DNA of 64,000 nt, taken from assembly GCA_016859345.1 (NCBI GenBank), contig CM029122.1, positions 3,353,001 to 3,417,000 of the forward strand, given 5' to 3'. Positions within the stretch are counted from its first letter, which is position 1. The number at the start of each line of letters is the position of its first letter. Origin of the DNA: Istiophorus platypterus (lineage: Eukaryota > Chordata > Actinopteri > Istiophoriformes > Istiophoridae). Of the stretch, positions 34,116-47,451 are shown piece by piece. Position numbers and translations under genes: made by a program. The notes under the pieces are model-generated. The model ran no database searches. It worked only from the letters and a program-made list of their open reading frames with translations, and was not told the DNA's origin.

Positions 34116-36429
34116 CCGTTGTTTCAAAGTGACAGCGCTTAAGTATAAATGCTCTTGAAGGTGTAGACCCCGCATAGACTCGACACAGAAGTAAAAATCC
34201 AGCATAAAAATGAGACTAAGTTTTGACTGAATGATAATAAATTTATCCCGACCGATAAAAAGGACGAGGTTGACTAAAAATGATGAAAAATAACCCGGAC
34301 TGTTGACCTCGGGACTAGGACTGAAGCCAAAAACACAAGATCGTCTTTTTAATACGATCTGAGGTAGATTACGCTCAAGTCTGACCAAGCAACCTCCTCC
34401 TGATTGGTCCATGTGGCCGACGGGGCCGGGAACGCTCGTCCTCGTCGGCCACAGGGGCCGATCAGGACCTCACCTTTTCACTTGTATCGACTATAGACGG
34501 AGGCAGGAAGGGATCAACACCCCGATGACAGAGGACCGTCCCCTGCACCCGCGTGATCGGCCCGCGAAATGTCGCGGTCCGCGTCAGGGGAAGTCGATCA
34601 ATAAATCGATTCCCGGCGACTCTGTCCCGCCCCTGCACGGGACTGACGGTCGAGGGGAACGTTCCTACGGGCGGCGGACAGGCAGCTCCGTCGCTCCGCC
34701 CTGACGGAGCCTGTTAGTTGATTAAGGGATAAAGGGGAAAAAAGAAAACTCGGTGCGTTTTAAATCGGAATCTCTGCCTCCCTCTGCTGCTCGTTGACTT
34801 CATTTCAGAATTCTCCGGAGGCGGCGCGACGGATAAGAGTGTGGAATAATCGTTGAGTTGGCTTTTCATCAATTCAATGGATTTCTCCCACCGCATATCA
34901 GAGACCAGATGTCATGGGGAGCTGAGAGTGATGGCTCGCCGTTAAGTCGTCCCAAAGCCCCCGCCCCCCCCGCCCCGAGGGAGGCTGCTCGATATTCCGA
35001 ATATGAATCCCGTTATTGGCTGCCAGTGGTGTATCCGGATCGGCTGCATGCATCAGAGCGGCTCGGCCACCGGAGAGTTGAAAAGGCCGAACGGGGGGGG
35101 CTCAGAAAAGCTGACAGGCGGCTCCATGTCCTAATAAATAAGGCCACTCTCGATTTCTTCTCCCTCTTCGCGGAAGCCTTTGAAGTCAAAATCCCCGAGA
35201 TTTAATGACGTCAAACCCCCGTTTTTTCGGTTCTGCGTTTTCTTTTTTTTATTCTGCACTGCCTGTACAATGTATTTAATTGTCTCCATATATTATTCTT
35301 AACACAGAGCCAATGCAAAACCTGAATTTCCCCCATTTTAAAAAGTGAGGAAAAAACTCATTTAAAATCCAACTGACAAGTCTGTTAACTAAAAATCCAG
35401 CCTTGGAACAGAGCCCGTCTCAGTTCATGTGTTTTAGATAAAATGGGGTGTTTTTTTGAAAAGCATTTCTTTTTTTGCAGCCTTTATCCAACACCATTTT
35501 CCCATAAGTCCCGGAGGTTCGCGGGCTGGATGTGGCCTCTCGACGAGGACGAGCCGTCAGGACCGAGGGGACGGAGGGAAGCGGAGGGTTTTCAGACAGC
35601 AGCGATTGCGTCGGTGAGTTTTACTGGTATGGACAAAACCATGTTATAATATCACAGCGATTTTTAAATCTTCATTGGATCTTCCTGTGCTCACGAAGTG
35701 ATCGCTTTTTAAAATCTTTTGTTAGACCCCCGAAGATTTCCGTCTTCCGATACCGGCTCCCGAAGTGGGTGGTGATTCGCCCTGAAATACGGGAAACGAA
35801 CCTCAGGAACAGGCTTAAGCCTTAATTTGTGTCAGAGGGGACGGAGCTGGTGGAGGCGGAGTCCGTCGCTCATGCGCCGGATTTGAGGCGTCGGATTTAA
35901 TGTAATGAGGCTTAACTTTGTCCCGTTGATATCCAGCCTCGCTGTCACCGCTCTGTTTATGCCGAATCAACACTGAAGTTAATTCGCCCGCTGCAGCTCC
36001 TTCACAGTCAAAGCGCCCAACTGCACACACAAGGGGCGACCTTTATTGTGATGCGGCCTGAAGAAATATAACACATTTGTCTCTGCACTTAGTGCCGCCA
36101 GCCGTTGTTTATTGTTGATTATTTTTATTTTCTTCAGCGAAGAACTTTCTTAATTTTTGCGAGAATGAAATCACATTGTAGTTGTAATTATTACTGACTG
36201 ACTCCTTTTTATTAAAGCAGCGTGAGTTGGTTTTGCTGCACTGTAAACACACACAGCAGTTACTCCTCTGTTCCACCCCTTTTGCTTTTTTCTTTTTTTT
36301 GCTTCCAGCAAAACAAGACGAAAACCACTTTGTCTTATTTATAGTTGTATTTTTTTAGTTTTGCCTTCATGAGAAGTGGCTGCTTTTTAGATGGACTCAC
36401 CTTGTCTGACATTTTGTTAAAAACTTCTC

Positions 36430-36493
<64 letters not shown>
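36430..36493. repeat. (GT)n microsatellite
   Basis: About 32 uninterrupted GT units. Confidence 0.96.
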
Positions 36494-36494
<1 letters not shown>

Positions 36495-38349
36495 ATGTTC
36501 AGATGTGAATGCCAGCTGGTGGAGGATTGAACATCTGATGTCAAGGCCGCCGTATGAAATAAAAAAGAAAAGAAAACCCCCACTCTTTTCAATAATTGAG
36601 TCGTCGAGCACTTACCAGCGGAGAGTTTGCCCTATTTATGAAACGTGCAGAAAACGCTACCAATGGCTCTGGACAGCTTCCCTGACTGTTTTTTTTCTTT
36701 GATTCATACGTTCCTGGGGGGGGTTGGGGTGGGGGGGCGTTAATGCAGATGGATGGAGCTCAGATGAGAGGGACGGACAGACGGGGACGTGTGAGACTTC
36801 TGCTGCTGCTGCATTTTCCATGTGCCATCGAGGACGAAAAATGAGAAAAGAAAAATCATTCATGTTTTCGTGTGGAAAAAAAAAAAGCTGAATGGAAACT
36901 CTAAGTATAACGCGTCTTGTTGTTGCTGTTGTTGTTGTTGTTTTTGTCCCTCCCCACTGCTCATGCCTCTCCCTCTACCTCTCGAAGCCAACGCATCTGT
37001 TCTGCGTCCATTTATTACTGTACTCCCACTTCCTGTTTTTGAAGTCGTTATATTGATTGTTACCGTGTGTGCATGCGTGTGGGCGGCGCGCGGAGTTGGG
37101 GTCGCGCTTGTCCCCGTGTGGACGGCCGTCCGTGGCTGAAAGCCGAAAAAACCGCGGCGACGCTTTTAGAGGGGAGGGGGAAGCAGCCGGGCGCGGTGCA
37201 GTCAAGTCGACAGCAACTGAGGGGGTCCGGGGGGGCAGGGCCCGGGGGGGGGGGCCGTGGCGGCGGGCGCATCCTCAGCAGGTGTCACATGAAACCGACT
37301 GTCTGTGCGACCTTCAGTCTGAGCGCTGCAGAAGAAGTCTCGTGTGTCGGGTTTCTGGTTTTCTGTGATGCTTTTGATGTTGCAACTGCTGCTTCTTCCC
37401 ATCATGAACCCCGCCCCCCCGGATGGTTGAGGCCACCCGTGTCCAAAACCCACACGCTTCAGGGTGGAAAAACTGAAACAAAACGAAACAAGACTAAAAC
37501 CAAAAAAACCAAAAACAAAGAACATGTCAACCAGGGGAGCTGTAGAGGAGGTTTCTGGTTCAGCTTTCTCCGTTTCTGTTGTAGAGACGGTTATTTGAAA
37601 GGTGACTCAATAAAGGAGAACAAAGATATGCTGCATAAACATCTCCTCCACCTGTATAAAATTACTTTTCTAACTTAATTACATTTAATTTGCTTTCCCT
37701 GCGATATGATGAACTTTTGCTATGGTTGTGTTTAAGTTCTTACAGAACTTACCCAAGTTTTGGGAAAGAGAGTGGTTCTGGTTAATGGAACATTTTGGGG
37801 GAAATAAATACATTTGTTCACGTTCTTACTGAGAGGAATAGGAAACTGTGGTTGTTACTCTTCTGTTGACATGGCTCTGTCCAATGGAAACAAACAAAAA
37901 AAAAGGTCACTTTTTAAAATTGTTACTGTCCAGATTAAACAAACAAGCTAAAACATATTCATGTGGATTTTATTGCCTATGGAGGGACAAGGATAACCCT
38001 CTGTTTCCAACCTTTGTGCTAGGCTAAGCTAACTGGCTGCTGGTGATAGCTACATATTTAATTTCCAGATGTGCGAGTGGTATCAGCTTTCGCATCCATC
38101 TCTCAACAAGAAAGAGGCTAAGATTTGCCTGGAAAAACACAATCCTCCCTTAACCTTGGAGCATTTCTGCTCTGTAAGAATGTGAAAAGAATGATAATGT
38201 GAAAGGGGCCTTTCATAGGGATGAAAAATCAGAGATTTAAGACCAGAATCTGCGACTTCCGTCTGATTCACGGAGTTTCAGTTCCTTGTTTAGTTTTCCA
38301 GAACCACGACTTTACTGTTCCGGTTTACTTTTATGTTGTTTTCGGCCGC

Positions 38350-38600
38350 AGCAGGCAGATGTTGTTTTTTTTTTTAGTGGAAACATCTGTAAAAAGTCAC
38401 GTGTTCAATACCTGCTCGGCAACAAACAGCAGACGGACCCAGTCAGAGACCAGCTGGTGAACATAATGGAGCATTTAGCAGCTAAAGAGCATGATGTTTG
38501 ACTCAGGAGCTGGTGGAGACCAAAGACGGAGGTAAAAGAGAGGGAATATTGCACATGGGTTCATCTGGTGGAGACAAACATGAACTGAAATTAATGTTGA
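38350..38600 (-). repeat. Dispersed repeat A, copy 4
   Basis: Reads AGAGACCAGCTGGTGAACAT, GGAGCATTTAGCAGCTAAAG and GGTGGAGACCAAAGACGGAG, the reverse-complement orientation of the 32.0-kb and 51.0-kb copies. Confidence 0.7.
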
Positions 38601-39747
38601 TGTCGCTCCTTGACCTCTAGATGTGTAAATAAGAAATAATCCAAACACTAATTAGGCAAAAATAATTTTGACTACAAGTGTGGGTTGGCATAAAACATAA
38701 AATCTTTCACAAGACCTTTTTAAGGAGACTTATAATTGAGTTATTCCAAGCTGGTATGTCGGTGAAACGCTAGCCAGATGAAAACAATCTGCTTTTGATC
38801 AGAAAAGAGGCAACACTGTGCTATTTTTATCTCGTTCGTCTGCTTCTCAAATTAAGCTGAGGGTCGTTTGTTTTATGTGGCAGCAGCTTAAGCCCCTTTT
38901 CTTCCTCCTGCCGCCCGGTGGCTGATTTTCAAGAAGTTTCAATTAGTGCGAATGTAACTTTATCCCCAGGCACGTGACCTTTTTCTTTTTTTTTTTTTTT
39001 TGCCTCTGCAGTTTACATCATCATCATCGCCATCATCCCCACCGACACACAACAGCCCCCACCCCCCACCCACACAAAACCCACCGGCCGGCGCTCGAAC
39101 AAAAGTTATCAGCGAATGTCAGACATTCTTTGGGAAGTGGTAGAAAAACTTGGAGCGAATTCTGTTTTTCTCCTCCAACACAATCACATTCCTCTGGGCT
39201 ACTTAGCAGAGCCGAGGCAGCAGGAGAGCCAATTTCCCTTTTTAAGATTAGTTTGTGCCCTGTATTTTTTCTTCTTCTTGTCCTTCCACTGAGTTTCCCA
39301 TCGTTAGGATTGTCCCCATCTTTGGTTTGTGGCTTTTACAGCACATCCTCTCCTCATTGCTTCTTCTTGTTCTCCTGCTGCTTCCTCCTCTTTTTTTTTT
39401 TTTTCCCAGTCTCTGTGTTCTCGTTTTGTACAGAACTTTACAAACGAACGAGGGGGAGCAGCGACGGGAATTTTATTAACTGCAATTGACAAGAGCCCGG
39501 TGTGACTTCCACCGCCGTGACAGGAAGATGGAAATATGAGAATTGTTTGGGGCTGGGGGGTTGGTGGGGTGGCGGGGGTGAGGGTGGGTGGGGGTGGGGG
39601 GGTAATTCACGCTCCCCTGGCTTCTTCTCAGGGGACCGGCCTCTTTTAGCTCGCATATACAGCAGCAGGAAGCAGCGCAGGATTCTATAAAACGAGGCAA
39701 CACACCACATGTGAAAGAGAGGAAAAAAAAAGAAACTGGGTACATGT

Positions 39748-39748
39748 G

Positions 39749-39789
<41 letters not shown>
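39748..39789. repeat. (GT)n microsatellite
   Basis: About 20 perfect GT units. Confidence 0.95.
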
Positions 39790-39790
<1 letters not shown>

Positions 39791-39959
39791 ATTAGTGCTG
39801 TTAGAGGGAGCTGTGAGAAACATAAATGGAGGGAGGATAGATGGACGGACGCCACCGGCTTTATTCATCAATGACTTCACTACAGAAATAGCCGGGAGCA
39901 CAACAACAGGCCGACACGTTGCAGTGACACCTTCAGGGTTGTGTGACACAGTCTGCAGG

Positions 39960-39966
<7 letters not shown>

Positions 39967-40038
<72 letters not shown>

Positions 40039-40082
40039 GGGGGAGAGTAAGAGAAACAGAGAGGGAGAGAGAGAGAGAGAGA
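39967..40082. repeat. Compound (GT)n ... (GA)n microsatellite
   Basis: About 35 GT units (39,967-40,036), a short spacer, then a GA-rich run ending at 40,082. Confidence 0.95.
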
Positions 40083-40923
40083 TAATGTAATAGTAACGCA
40101 TAGAACTGCAGGAGAAGACATAAAGTAGCTCGGCAGAGTTTTGTTCACCGGTTCCCCCTCAGGCTTTGACATATTTTCCTGCTTCTATAGCAAAGTCAGT
40201 TATTTATTTATTTCTTTTTCCCTCGAGTCAATGTTGACTTTTTTTTTTTGTCTGGGGCCTGAGAGAGAAGTTGAATTCTTTCTATGAAATGGCTGCAGCC
40301 ATTTTATTGACTTCACGTATCTAAAGCTTTTTGATTGTTTGGTTGCAAGCATTTTTTTTTTTTGTCTTTTCATCATATTATATTTGTTTGATGATTATTA
40401 AACTTTGTGCAAGTCTTACGACATGCATTTTAAATACTGTAATTAATAAAAAGTTCAGAGACTAATTAAATCTGAAGGTCAGGGCATAAACGAGTGCTCT
40501 AATACGCTTGGTGGCCACTTTATTAGGTACAGTCTAATACAACCCAGTAGAAATGTTCTGCCATAAAGTCGACCTTTATGATGTTTTTTATATTACACCG
40601 TCACGGAGGCGGTAATTCAATTGTGCGCTCCAGCACTGAGGTCATAGTTAAAGGTGGGACTGGACTGCATTATATTCAGAGGTCCGTCTCACCCCCCCAC
40701 CCCCACCCCCCTTGTGTTTGTAAAGGGAAAAGCCAAAAAAATTAGAAACACTTTGCAGCATTATCTAGTTCAGGACAACACAGTAGTAATCACATATTTG
40801 GATTTACACAATAATGTCAATAAAAACTGGAGATTATACACTTTGTACCAGTTGAATTTATGGTAGAACGTTTGTATTGGACTGCATCAGATTTTACAGG
40901 TGCAGCTGAGAAAGTGGCTGAGA

Positions 40924-40980
40924 CTTGATCCTTGATCCATGATCCTTGATCCATGATCCTTGATCCATGATCCTTGACTC
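40924..40980. repeat. 14-bp tandem repeat
   Basis: TTGATCCATGATCC is repeated three to four times. Confidence 0.85.
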
Positions 40981-41274
40981 TTGAATTTGATCCAACATTT
41001 CTCCTCCTTGGTCCTTGACACTGAAATGTGACTTTCTGCACTAGGAAAATGTACTGTTTCAATGGATCTCCTATATGGCTCCTATGATCCGGTTCCTTAC
41101 CTGTCTGATCCAAGCCGAACGCCAAGATACGAGAGAAACGTCAAATGATCCGACGCCCCGTCCGCAGAACGACTAACACGTCTGTGCCTTCTGAAAACAG
41201 TAAACCGAAATAAATCATCTTCCAAATCAATTTAGATACAATTTAAATCCCAAATATCTATTTTACGATGTGAC

Positions 41275-41475
41275 AAGCTGTGGCTCGGTAGCGTCGCGTC
41301 TCCGACTCCTCCGTCGCCGCCGTCGTACAGACCGTCTCTTCTGATGTCTCCTCCGACGTCTCCTTTTCGTTCCTGCGTTGTGGTAAATTCAGCAAAAACT
41401 AAAACCGCTGGTCGGCATCCATCATCTCCGAATCCGCCGAGATCCGCTCGGCCTGGTGGTGGATAATGGTGGCGG
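41275..41475. repeat. Dispersed repeat B, copy 2
   Basis: Same ordered blocks as 33,925-34,115, but the hairpin is absent: the segment before GAGATCCGCTCGG is CATCTCCGAATCCGCC instead. Confidence 0.55.
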
Positions 41476-41685
41476 AGAAACTCAACAATGGCATGTAACT
41501 GCTGGCGCCAACTAGTGGCCCAGTGGCATAATTGCAGAGGGACACCGACTCACGATGGTGTAGATCACTTGCATATGGAATGGCATTGAAAGCGTAAATA
41601 CATGACTATGTGATCAAGGTTACCGTAGCTTCGTTGTCATGGTTACGGTCATAAACGGGGGGGTTGTTTGTTTGTTTTAGAGCCA

Positions 41686-41878
41686 GCTGTGGCTCAGGAG
41701 GTAGAGCGAGTCATCCACTACCTGAAAGGTCGGTGGTTCACACCCCCGGGTCTGAACCTCATATTTCACCCGATGTCTTATTGGTGTGTGTGTGTGTGTG
41801 TGTGAGAGACAGAAAGAGTGAATGTGGTTTGAAGTGTAAATGTGCTGCGAGTGGTTGATAAGACTAGAAAAGTGCAGC
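41686..41878 (+). mobile_element. tRNA-derived SINE
   Basis: Begins GCTGTGGCTCAGGAGGTAGA with an RNA polymerase III A box (TGGCTCAGGAGG, 41,690-41,701) and a B box (GGTTCACACCC, 41,735-41,745) 34 bases later. It ends near AAGACTAGAAAAGTGCAG, the tail I recall from a common teleost SINE. A GT run interrupts the body. It lacks an intact acceptor stem and CCA-type 3' end, so it is not a tRNA gene. Confidence 0.75.
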
Positions 41879-42287
41879 CGAGAGCAACGTTTTTTTATCA
41901 CTAATGCTCAAGTGAACAGTTTTGTTTCAATTGCCTGTTTTTTATTTTATTTCAAACTGTTTTTTCTTCGTATTCTGTAAGTGTTTTGTTAATAGAGACT
42001 TTTTTGGGGGGGGGCAAACAACTATTCTCATAGAATCATTTAGTCACAAACGTTGAAGTTCCTCAGGGTAAAGAAACAATTCGATCCTAAAAGGTGCAAA
42101 TGAAAACGTAGATCAGGTTATTTTTCCCTTTTCAACAGTTCAGTGCAGCGAAAAACTAACAAAAACAGAAAAGAAGGAGAAGGTGGATGTGAAACGAGGG
42201 AGGAAAAGACTCATTTGCAGCTGTAGATCAGTGAGTCACAAAGAGGGAAGAACGAGAGAGGAAACTGAACACAGGGCGAAGCAGAAG

Positions 42288-42455
42288 CACACACACACAC
42301 ACACAAACAGCGAGGGAGAGAGAGAGAGAGCGAGGGAGAGAGAGCGAGAGAGCGAGCATAACCATGCGCACATGAGAATCGGAGGGACTGAGAGAGAGAA
42401 GACAGAGAAGAGAGGGCGAGGGAGAGGGAGGGCAGCAGAGGGAGAAAAGAGGCTT
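42288..42455. repeat. CA run followed by GA-rich purine tract
   Basis: ACACAC (42,288-42,304), then about 150 bases almost entirely of G and A. It abuts the CpG-rich exon downstream and is probably part of the promoter or transcribed leader of dgkg. Confidence 0.8.
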
Positions 42456-42718
42456 CATTAATTCAGGGTGGATGGGAGGGATGTTGCCGCCGTCCCCGCC
42501 GAGGCTCCACTGCCTCCGCTGTCGTGCTGCACGCGGCCGAGCGGTCGTGTGAGCGTCGCCGCGTGAGCGCGGAGGACGACTCGCCTGCTTCCCGCCCGCC
42601 CGCCCGGCGACCAGACACCAGCCCAGACCGGCCCCGGCTCGGCGGCCGGGGGTCCTCGCTCGCCCACCGACGCGCTGGATGTTACGTGGAGCCCGGCGGC
42701 AGCGGCGATGGCCCAGAG
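42456..42718 (+). other. dgkg: CpG-rich 5' leader exon, probably dgkg exon 1
   Basis: A CpG-dense, GC-rich block ends at a good donor, CAGAG|GTAGGG (42,718/42,719). The next same-strand exon with a start codon is at 57,698, and human DGKG also has a long first intron after an untranslated first exon. The left boundary is unknown; transcription may start inside the GA-rich tract. The block carries ATGs at 42,524, 42,679 and 42,708, one per frame. On joining to exon 2, the one at 42,679 is in frame with the dgkg start and would add 15 Arg-rich residues; the other two give overlapping upstream frames that stop at 57,730 and 57,740. Linking this exon to dgkg is an inference; another gene or a lncRNA is possible. 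Confidence 0.5.
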
Positions 42719-43972
42719 GTAGGGGGAGACTCTCCGTGCCATCACTCCTCCTGTCCGACCTTCTCCCGTTTCTGCCTCCTTCTTTTTCCTCCATGTCGAT
42801 GATCATGATGGGGTTTCATCTTTTTTCGTTATTATTTCTTTAACCTTTTTTCTTTATGCTTTTTTTTATTGCTGTCCGCTGATCCGTCTTTGCTGCTTCA
42901 CCCTTGTCTCTATTTTCTCTGGGACATTCCCAGCACTTAAATATTTTTGTTTTGACCCATTTCCCTCCTTGTTTGTTGCACATTTCTTTTTCCTTTTCTG
43001 GCCCCTGTACCACCGAGCCCTATTTCATATTTTAGCTTATACGTCCTAATATGCCGTGACCTTTTCTTTCAATTCCAAGTTGTTTATTTCTTCATATTTT
43101 CTATACCTGGAAACCACCGAGGCTGATGAGGCTTTTTCCCGAGGGTTTTGCCATTAAACGGCATCGCAACTTGACTCGTAGTTCAAGGAGGTTTGAGCAA
43201 AATGGGAAATGGGAGGAAATGGGATTGAAGAAAAAACCCCAAAACGACCGAATGTCTCGGGCTCGTACACCTCCAGGACCGGCTCCAGGACACAGAGCAA
43301 TTCAGCCCAGCGTCGGATCGATGCTGTGGTAATATCAGCCGGCGTCTGGGGACACTGTCAGACATCACCTCTCAGGGTCGGGTCACTTCTGTTTTAAAGA
43401 ATCGACAGAAATAATGTCCTGATGAATACTCGACTGTGTTCCACCGCTGTGGTGACCTTTGGGAGTTGAAAGCCAAGGGCATCATGATCTAACGCCATTT
43501 GTCCACGTCGTTTTCGAGCAGGATACATCGAATTATCAGAAGTAACTGACCTAAAATTTGCGTCTATGCCTCCGGTTATTTCTCTATCTTCTTTCCTTTT
43601 TTTGTGCCGAGGAGGAAGCGGGGGGGGGGGGGGGCTGAAAGGTCACGGCGTCCGACCGCCCTCGAAAAACTACAATTCTGACGCCGTCGTTCCTCATTCA
43701 AGCCCCCGGCGTCGGTTTGTGAGTGCACGCCGCACATCCTGGTGTCGCTCGCTTTTAATCCCGGGCTGCCCCTTCCCGGGAAGCGGTCTCTCTGGCACGA
43801 GACGCCCCCCCGTGATTAATCTACGGTCAGCGTCACCTAATTGCATCTCACCAGGCTGTTTATTCCTTGACGGCGTCCTCTCGGTCCTGGTGACGGGAAG
43901 ATTAGGGATCTGTCCGCCAGAGCGTGAGAGGGAGTGAAGGAGGATCGGCAGGGAAAGATGACAGAGAGGGAG

Positions 43973-43975
<3 letters not shown>

Positions 43976-44021
<46 letters not shown>
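43976..44021. repeat. (GT)n microsatellite
   Basis: About 22 perfect GT units. Confidence 0.95.
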
Positions 44022-44023
<2 letters not shown>

Positions 44024-44557
44024 GGGCGGGGGGGTATGAGATGACAGAGGGTGAAGGGGAAGTGGATCGTTGGGCGCCGCTCTCCTCTGCAGCTCACGTT
44101 CTCAGAGTCCCGGGGAAAAAGCACGGAAAGTGGCGGCGTGCACCTCATACGTCCCTGTGACGGTGCCGTGCCGCCATTAGCCAAAAATCACGTCACGTCC
44201 CGGTGGGGGGTCCGACGCAGGCGGAGGCGGCGAAAGCCTCCGGGTGATGACGACGACGACCTGATCCCTTCGCCATCAGACGGCAATTTGTGAAACGGAT
44301 TGAGAGGTGAACGGCGGCTTGTCCGAGCTCGGCTCTGCACGATTGGAGCCACTTGAACTGATTCCTTTTTAATTTCCGCGGCGACCTGGATGGAAAATGA
44401 CCCCGATGATAGGACACCACGAGAATAAAGGCTGTTCAAAAGGAAGTGGGTGTGTTTAGCTTCTTTTAGATGTAGTTTCTAAATGAAAAACACTGTAAAT
44501 CACCGGGGGAAAAAAAAGTCCGATAATTGCGGTGTGGGCTGGAGCGGGGCCTCTGCG

Positions 44558-44612
44558 TGCTGAGCAGGTAGTGGACACGTGGTGTTTTACAGCTGTTTCT
44601 TATCTGACAACA
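44558..44612 (+). repeat. Dispersed repeat A, short fragment
   Basis: TGCTGAGCAGGTAGTGGACA followed by TTACAGCTGTTTCTTATCTG matches the middle of the 32.0-kb copy. Confidence 0.55.
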
Positions 44613-45203
44613 TGCGCCTGCTGCGGCTGAGAAATGGCGTTTGGGGCCACGGGGGGAGCGAAGTCGTTTCCAGGGCGGACGAACGCCGGGCTGAGATGGC
44701 GATCCTCCTCCAGATCATTGCCAACTTTTCAAAACTAACTGAAAAGGAAAAAAAAAACAGAAAACCCCAACACGACACCGGAAACTGAAAAAGATCTGAA
44801 TCAGCGGAGCGTTTTCGGTTTTTTTTTTGATTTCCACATCGGAACTGAGTCATCAGCCAGGAACATGTGAGGTTATTGCCCACTGGTCTGATTTCATTCT
44901 ACCATGTGGGACAGAAATCGTCTGTCTGACGATTCGTGGATATTTCGGCTCAGTTTCCTTCGTTTTTTTTCACGTCTCTCTCACACTGTCAAATTCTGGA
45001 CCAATTCTGGTATTTATTTAAAAAAAGAAATTAATTGCTTTTTTCATACGTGACAACTCGAGACAACATAGGGTTTTTAAATTTTTTTTTCCATTACATT
45101 TCTGCAGCGAGAGACCTAATGAGGCACTTTCCACTTTGCTGGAAATTGGACTGAATTTGCAGTGGTGGGCCGACGCGAGCCGCCGGAAAAACTCCGACCG
45201 GGT

Positions 45204-45245
45204 TCGGTCCGACCGGCTTCTCTGGAAACTTTGGGGTCGGACCGA
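45204..45245. repeat. 11-bp perfect inverted repeat
   Basis: TCGGTCCGACC (45,204-45,214) and GGTCGGACCGA (45,235-45,245) around a 20-base loop, inside a CGG/CCG-rich stretch. Confidence 0.75.
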
Positions 45246-47408
45246 CTCGACTCACAGAGGTCTGCTGGCCTCGCGACTTTGGGGCAAAAAAAACAAAAAA
45301 CCAAAAGCATCTCCATCTTAAAGTAATAGACTCAATTTGGAGCAATATGTTGCATGAATAAAGGGCATTCAGTAGTTTCTTTTTTCTGGACAGGCCCAGT
45401 CTCAGTGAATCCACTCTGCACACCAGACTCGGTGCAGTGCTCTTGTTTGGCTCCTAATAACAGGCCTGCAGTGACATTATATCATACGCCTTCAGTGGAG
45501 CATTAAGTCTGACGCAGAATATTCTTGATTGCTTTATTGGTCAGACTTTTTTTATTTTTTTGTAACCAGTGCAGTGCGAGGTCACCGCTGGTGGACGGAT
45601 CTTTTAGCACGAAAGAGTTTTTTAGGGAAAATTCAGCTCCCGAAAAATAATGTAGGAATCTCATAGAAAAAACCCCTCAGCCCTGCTTGATTCTCTATCT
45701 TTGAGTAAACCTTTCTACATCTCGGGGGGTTACAAACGCCACATGAGGCCCGCAGCTGTTTCACAATAAAAGTCCTCCAGTGGAAAGACTCGGTTGTGAA
45801 GCAGCGACGCGGAGTGTAAAGGTCGCGGCGTGCTCCAGACGAGTGAGGTCAAACGACATGTCGTTAAGCCCACTGTTGAAGCCTCCCATTGGCTGCCCCC
45901 TGCCCGGCCCCGGCCCCCACCCCGTCCAGGCCCCAACACTGAGAACCGTAGCTTCTCCTTGGAGGCGTCCATGAGGAGGTTGCACTCGTCTGTTCGTGCA
46001 GTAGGTATCGGGAGAAGAGAGATAAATTCACGTTGCGCCTCAATTTAATTTTGCTCTGCACATGATGGGGGGGGGGGGGCGTTTATTGGCTGTTTGGCTG
46101 TTGCGGAACAGTTCCAACAAATGGGACGAACCCTTCTCCGATTCCACGAAGCAGGAGCGAGACGAGCGGTTCTGCAGGTTTGGCTTCCGGTCGCGATGTA
46201 GCCCGACGGGTTGGACACATTGTAGGCAGGTTAACTAAGTATCCGAATACCGTGTGTGGCATCTGCCGTCTGTCGCTCTCAGACATCATTTATCGTAAGT
46301 TCGCCTCGGGCACGACAATACGACCAGACTCTGAAACAAAGAGGCGACGGGAAACTGAGAAGATATCTAATAAAACCCAAACGGCAACGACGCCACCAGA
46401 CACAGAAAAATACACTTCATGTGACCCAGCATCATAAAAAAGGGGCTTTACTTTCCCCTTCGACTGAATTTAAAAAAAAGTCCCTGGATTTTTAAATTTT
46501 TACTCCTTGTTAGTTCGTTGGAGAGGTCGACCTTCGCAGTGCCGAACAATGAATCTATCTGACACAAATTCTCAGAGCAGAGTTTTTTCCTTTTTCTTTT
46601 TTTAATATATTAAAATGTCTGGAGGGGTTTTTAAGGTAGAAATGTTATTCAAGGTAGCGCCCCCCCCACCCCCCCACCCCGCCATGGTCCGGGACGGACC
46701 CATTTACCTTCTCACGGCCGTCGATACACGTTCGCATCTTCTTCTTTCTCCGACGACCGAAGCTGCCACAAGGCCAGAGGAAGAGCGTGTAAACCCATCC
46801 CGTCGACCCCCCCCCTTTTTTAAAAACGCAGTGCAGTCGCTTGTTGTGCGGAGCTTGGCCTTTTCTTTTTCCCCGTCTGCATTTTGCACACAATCCCCCA
46901 GTTGCCATGACACCCAAGCCTTCCATAAATACTCCTGGTATTTGCGAGGCTGCATCCCTCCAGTAGGCTGGGGAACAGAGACCCGGGGCCCCGCGTGGGC
47001 CCGGGCTGCGGCGGAGCTAATCGCGGATCAATCCGCACCGGTGCCGGGATCAGCGGCGTCTCCGAGCCCCTGCTGGGGGGCGGGTGTCTGACCGGGGGGG
47101 AACCGTAGACATCGCGGCACTAGATCCTAACGCGATCCTTAGCGGATGACTAACGCTGCCTCGTCACGGAAGACGTGACGTTCGATGTCTTGCCGCCGCC
47201 GCCGCCGCCACCGGTTGCTGCTGCAAGCTGTAAAAACAAAGGTGAAAACTCAAGATGATTCATTCCCCCGAGGTGGAAAGAACGCGATCGAATTTAAAAA
47301 AAAAAAAGAGGACTAAGTGGAAACAGTGAGCTGTGATAACGGGGGCGAGAGGTGAAGATCGACTGGGGCGAGAGGCAGGAACAGTGTGTGTGATTTTTCT
47401 GTGCTCTG

Positions 47409-47410
47409 TG

Positions 47411-47451
<41 letters not shown>
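47409..47451. repeat. (GT)n microsatellite
   Basis: About 20 perfect GT units. Confidence 0.95.

Larger units (their letters stand above)
31027..42260. other. Intergenic stretch upstream of the inferred dgkg promoter
   Basis: No exon recognised. It is dense in dispersed repeats (A, B and a short GTCGTCATGGTTA family), a SINE, microsatellites and two strong hairpins. A CpG-rich patch at 37,080-37,270 has no convincing coding frame. Confidence 0.55.

Noticed and set aside
39967..40082. Cys-Val repeat frames over GT arrays
   Set aside because: Alternating GT gives Cys-Val in all forward frames; this is seen at every GT microsatellite in the window.
41686..41760. Possible tRNA gene
   Set aside because: A and B boxes are present, but the cloverleaf stems do not close and the downstream body matches a SINE.
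42228..42806. 192-codon minus-strand frame
   Set aside because: Runs through the GA tract (poly Ser/Leu) and the CpG-rich leader exon; low-complexity translation.
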